NCBI GenBank assembly: GCA_020249415.1
Contig: JADCFR010000295.1
Location: 1-9,247 of the forward strand
Direction: 5' to 3'
Source of the DNA: Roseomonas sp.
Lineage (GTDB): Bacteria > Pseudomonadota > Alphaproteobacteria > Acetobacterales > Acetobacteraceae
DNA length: 9,247 nucleotides
A model generated the notes under the pieces. It saw only the letters and a program-made list of their open reading frames with translations. It was not told where the DNA came from and ran no database searches. The position numbers and the translations under genes were made by a program. Of the stretch, positions 6,852 through 9,247 are shown piece after piece (within the stretch, counting starts at the first letter, position 1; every line of letters begins with the position of its first letter).

Positions 6852-8222
6852 ATGGCCTTCGCACAGACCATCGGCACCAAGCGTTATGTCTTCCCCGATC
6901 TGAAGACATTGCTGGCGCGCGCGACCCCCTTCCGGTCCGGTGATGCGCTGGCGGGCGTGGTCGCCGAAAGCGCCGAGGAACGCATCGCCGCACAGCGCGC
7001 CTTGGCGGATGTGCCGGTCAGGCATTTCCTGTCTGAAAGCGTGATCCCCTATGAGGTGGATGAGGTCACGCGCCTGATCCAGGATAGCCACAAAAAGGCG
7101 GCTTTCGCGCCGATCAGCAGCCTGACGATTGGCGGTTTGCGCGATTGGTTGCTTTCTGATGCGACCGATAGCCCAACACTCGCCGCGCTGGCGCCGGGGC
7201 TGACGCCGGAGATGGTCGCGGCTGTCTCCAAAATCATGCGCGCGGCGGATTTGATTGCGGTTGCGGCGAAATGCGAGAATGTGGCGCGGTTCCGCAATAC
7301 CATCGGCCTTCAGGGGCGGCTTTCGATCCGCCTGCAGCCCAATCACCCAACCGATGATCCTCGCGGCATTGCGGCTGCCACCTTGGATGGGCTTTTGCTT
7401 GGCGCCGGTGATGCGGTGATCGGCGTCAATCCCGCGACCGATAATGTGGAAGCGGTGCTGCGCATTCTGGATATGCTGGACCGGCTGCGCCTCGCTTATG
7501 ACATCCCAACCCAAAGCTGCGTGCTGGCACATGTCACCACCACCATGCGCGCCATGGATCTCGGCGCGCCGGTTGATCTGGTTTTTCAATCCATTGGCGG
7601 AACAGAGGGTGTGAACCGGTCTTTCGGTGTTGATTTGGCCCTACTGACCGAGGCGCATGAACAGGCACTCACGCTCAAGCGCGGCAGCCTTGGGCAGAAT
7701 GTGATGTATTTCGAAACCGGTCAGGGCAGCGCGCTGAGTGCGGAGGCGCATCACGGCGTGGATCAGCAAACCCTGGAAGCGCGCGCCTATGCGGTTGCGC
7801 GGCGCTTTTCGCCGCTTTTGGTCAATTCGGTAGTAGGCTTCATCGGTCCGGAATATTTGTTTGATGGTAAGCAGATTCTCCGCGCCGGGCTGGAAGATCA
7901 TTTCTGCGGCAAGCTGCTTGGCCTGCCGATGGGGGTTGATGTTTGCTATACCAACCATGCCGAGGCGGATCAGGATGATATGGATGCGCTGCTGACGTGC
8001 CTCGCCGCTGCTGGTGTCACTTACGTCATGGGCGTGCCGGGTGCGGATGATGTGATGCTCGCCTACCAATCCACCTCTTTCCATGATGGGCTTTATGCGC
8101 GCGCGGCACTTGGCAAACGCCCCGCGCCGGAATTCGAGGATTGGCTGAACCGCATGGGCATTGGCAGCATGACTGAGGCGATCCCCGCGCGCCTTTCGCC
8201 CAAGCTGATTGGGCTTGGATGA
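6852..8222 (+). CDS. eutB: Ethanolamine ammonia-lyase large (catalytic) subunit EutB, 456 aa
   Basis: EutB forms the TIM-barrel active-site subunit of adenosylcobalamin-dependent ethanolamine ammonia-lyase, which converts ethanolamine to acetaldehyde and ammonia. The protein aligns from its first residues with the family: YVFPDLKTLLARATPFRSGD (12-31), SHKKAAFAPISSLTIGG (79-95) and CENVARFRNTIG (141-152). Substrate-contacting residues known from the enterobacterial enzyme are in place: R160 and Q162 in IRLQPNHP, N193 in GVNPATDN, E288 in YFETGQGS, F330 in VGFIGPEYL and D363 in GVDVCYTNHAEADQDD. The length is close to the usual 453 or so. ATG 6852 lacks a good Shine-Dalgarno but matches the family's N-terminus. 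It overlaps eutC by ATGA, so the subunits are co-translated. No shell, reactivase (EutA) or aldehyde dehydrogenase gene is in the window, suggesting a minimal cytosolic ethanolamine route that uses ethanolamine as a nitrogen or carbon source. Confidence 0.97.
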   Translation: MAFAQTIGTKRYVFPDLKTLLARATPFRSGDALAGVVAESAEERIAAQRALADVPVRHFLSESVIPYEVDEVTRLIQDSHKKAAFAPISSLTIGGLRDWLLSDATDSPTLAALAPGLTPEMVAAVSKIMRAADLIAVAAKCENVARFRNTIGLQGRLSIRLQPNHPTDDPRGIAAATLDGLLLGAGDAVIGVNPATDNVEAVLRILDMLDRLRLAYDIPTQSCVLAHVTTTMRAMDLGAPVDLVFQSIGGTEGVNRSFGVDLALLTEAHEQALTLKRGSLGQNVMYFETGQGSALSAEAHHGVDQQTLEARAYAVARRFSPLLVNSVVGFIGPEYLFDGKQILRAGLEDHFCGKLLGLPMGVDVCYTNHAEADQDDMDALLTCLAAAGVTYVMGVPGADDVMLAYQSTSFHDGLYARAALGKRPAPEFEDWLNRMGIGSMTEAIPARLSPKLIGLG

Positions 8223-8953
8223 GCACGCCCAGCAAATGGCGCGATCTGCGCCGCTTTACCGATGCGCGTGTGGCGCTGGGGCGTGTGGGCAATGCGCTAC
8301 CCACTGCCGCACATCTCGATTTTCAGGAAGCGCATGCGCGCGCACGTGATGCGGTTTGGTCCAGCCTGGATGTGGCGCAATTGGAAGTAGCGCTTGGACC
8401 ACTCGGCCTGCCGATCCAACACGTGACAAGCCAGGCAGAAGAACGCCGGCGCTATCTGCTGCGCCCCGATTTGGGCCGCAAACTGCGGGAAGGCAGCACG
8501 CTAACCAAGGTGAAGGGCAGCATCGCGCTGGTGGTGGCAGATGGGCTTTGCGCGCGTGGCGTACAGCAGCAGGCGCCGGCTTTGCTCGCCGCATTGGTGC
8601 CGGCACTCGGCACGGCAGGCTTCACGCCCGGCCCCATCATCATTGCCGAGCAGGCGCGCGTCGCGCTTGGCGATGACATTGCAGAGGCGATGGAAGCGGC
8701 GGCGGTTGTTGTGCTGATTGGCGAAAGGCCGGGGCTTTCCGCGACCGACAGCATGGGGCTTTACCTGACCTGGGCAGCTCGGCGCGGCAGCAATGACGCC
8801 ATGCGCAACTGCATCAGCAATATCCGCCCCGGCGGGCTTGGCGCGGATGCCGCTGCCACCAAGGCGCTTTGGCTATTGATGGAAGCGCGCAAGCTTGGCG
8901 CGACAGGTGTCGCGCTCAAGGACGAAATGCCGAGCCATTATCGGCTGACTTAA
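8219..8953 (+). CDS. eutC: Ethanolamine ammonia-lyase small subunit EutC, 244 aa
   Basis: EutC is the smaller subunit that, with EutB, holds adenosylcobalamin in the lyase complex. Family blocks in order are FTDARVALGRVGNALPT (13-29), LDFQEAHARARDAV (33-46), YLLRPDLGRKL (79-89), ALVVADGLCARGVQQQAP (103-120), IGERPGLSATDSMGLYLTW (167-185), DAMRNCISNIRPGGL (193-207) and GVALKDE (230-236). It is shorter than E. coli EutC (about 295 residues), consistent with the lack of that protein's N-terminal extension; the conserved core is complete. ATG 8219 overlaps the eutB stop. The stop codon TAA 8951-8953 sits in the loop of a hairpin, 12 nt from the stop of the convergent gene that follows. Confidence 0.97.
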   Translation: MSTPSKWRDLRRFTDARVALGRVGNALPTAAHLDFQEAHARARDAVWSSLDVAQLEVALGPLGLPIQHVTSQAEERRRYLLRPDLGRKLREGSTLTKVKGSIALVVADGLCARGVQQQAPALLAALVPALGTAGFTPGPIIIAEQARVALGDDIAEAMEAAAVVVLIGERPGLSATDSMGLYLTWAARRGSNDAMRNCISNIRPGGLGADAAATKALWLLMEARKLGATGVALKDEMPSHYRLT

Positions 8954-8960
8954 TCAGCCG
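8942..8960. terminator. Hairpin spanning the eutC stop codon, candidate bidirectional terminator
   Basis: CGGCTGA (8942-8948) pairs perfectly with TCAGCCG (8954-8960) around the loop CTTAA, which contains the TAA stop of eutC. It lies between two convergent genes only 12 nt apart, so a single symmetric hairpin could serve both transcripts. There is no T-run on either side, so the stopping efficiency is uncertain. Confidence 0.45.
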
Positions 8961-8965
8961 CAGCG

Positions 8966-9247
8966 TCAGCTATTCCAAGGCCGAATACGCCAAAGCGCGC
9001 GATGCGCAGCATCAGCATCCTGCAAATAGGCCACATAATCCGTACTATCCAGAAAACGCAGCGGTTGGAATGTACGCGCACTGGCCTCACGAAATTCAAG
9101 ATGGCGCAGGATATTGCCAATCGCGCCAGCAAGGCGACGCACCACATCATCCGCGACACCGCGCGGCGCGCCAATGCCACGAAGCGACCCGCCGCGAATA
9201 TCGTAACCTGCTTCCTTGAAGGTGGGCACATCCGGCGCGAATTCGGA
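8966..9247 (-). CDS. Bug/TctC-family tripartite tricarboxylate transporter solute-binding protein, C-terminal end (5' part outside window)
   Basis: The frame is open from the window edge to TGA at 8966-8968 on the - strand, giving 93 visible residues of a family that is normally about 320. The segment APDVPTFKEAGYDI near the visible start, followed by GSLRGIGAPRGVADDVVRRL, is characteristic of Bug proteins, where a backbone turn before the C-terminal lobe carries the P-T-x-x-E-x-G motif. Members are exported periplasmic proteins that capture carboxylates or related small molecules, often for a TctAB permease and often as orphans. The signal peptide and ligand-binding loops are outside the window, so ligand and transporter partner cannot be judged. 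It converges on eutC; a relation to ethanolamine use is possible but not shown. The internal GTG at 9229 is not the start, since homology continues to the edge. Confidence 0.92.
   Translation of the reverse strand, partial: SEFAPDVPTFKEAGYDIRGGSLRGIGAPRGVADDVVRRLAGAIGNILRHLEFREASARTFQPLRFLDSTDYVAYLQDADAAHRALWRIRPWNS

Noticed and set aside
6813..7589. Open - strand frame opposite the start of eutB
   Set aside because: It shows no recognisable protein features; the opposite strand is clearly EutB.
8869..9219. Open + strand frame running from inside eutC into the final gene
   Set aside because: It overlaps eutC in another frame and the Bug-family gene on the opposite strand, and its translation is Ala/Arg/His/Gln-rich without motifs.

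Overview
The window reads as chromosomal sequence from a free-living alphaproteobacterium, probably Rhodospirillales/Acetobacteraceae. This rests on the moderately high GC, the tight head-to-tail packing, ATGA stop/start overlaps, a Bug-type (TctC) solute-binding protein and an EutBC pair. The taxonomic guess is an inference; no rRNA or tRNA gene is present to anchor it.

Layout. (1) Positions 1-405 hold the C-terminal half of a YghU-type glutathione transferase, followed by a hairpin. (2) Positions 535-3885 hold two consecutive GT4-type (GT-B fold) glycosyltransferases on the + strand, 3 nt apart. The second is unusually long and carries an extra C-terminal domain. (3) Positions 3952-5792 hold two overlapping, related genes of the polysaccharide-deacetylase/PuuE-allantoinase-like family. 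The first keeps the conserved acidic and histidine positions of the fold. The second has replaced all three of them. (4) Positions 5789-6715, on the - strand, hold a ketopantoate-reductase-family (PanE/ApbA) protein whose stop codon overlaps the stop of the preceding convergent gene. (5) A 136-bp divergent intergenic region carries two short palindromes. (6) Positions 6852-8953 hold eutB and eutC, the two subunits of adenosylcobalamin-dependent ethanolamine ammonia-lyase, overlapping by ATGA. (7) Positions 8966-9247, on the - strand, hold the C-terminal end of a Bug/TctC periplasmic binding protein running off the window.

How the genes may work together. The two glycosyltransferases probably act on one surface polysaccharide or glycan, but no export, polymerase or sugar-nucleotide gene is in view. 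The deacetylase-like pair could modify that glycan. The family is equally known for small cyclic-amide hydrolysis (PuuE allantoinase), and the genes that follow (reductase, ethanolamine lyase, solute-binding protein) look like small-molecule catabolism, so a metabolic role is at least as likely. EutBC alone would convert ethanolamine to acetaldehyde and ammonia; no microcompartment shell, reactivase or aldehyde dehydrogenase gene is visible here.

Most of the window is ordinary accessory metabolism. The most unusual item is the translationally coupled pair of deacetylase homologues in which the second copy looks catalytically dead or repurposed. Next come the accessory domain of the long glycosyltransferase and the palindromic divergent promoter region in front of eutBC. 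No mobile element, CRISPR array, RNA gene or phage gene was recognised.
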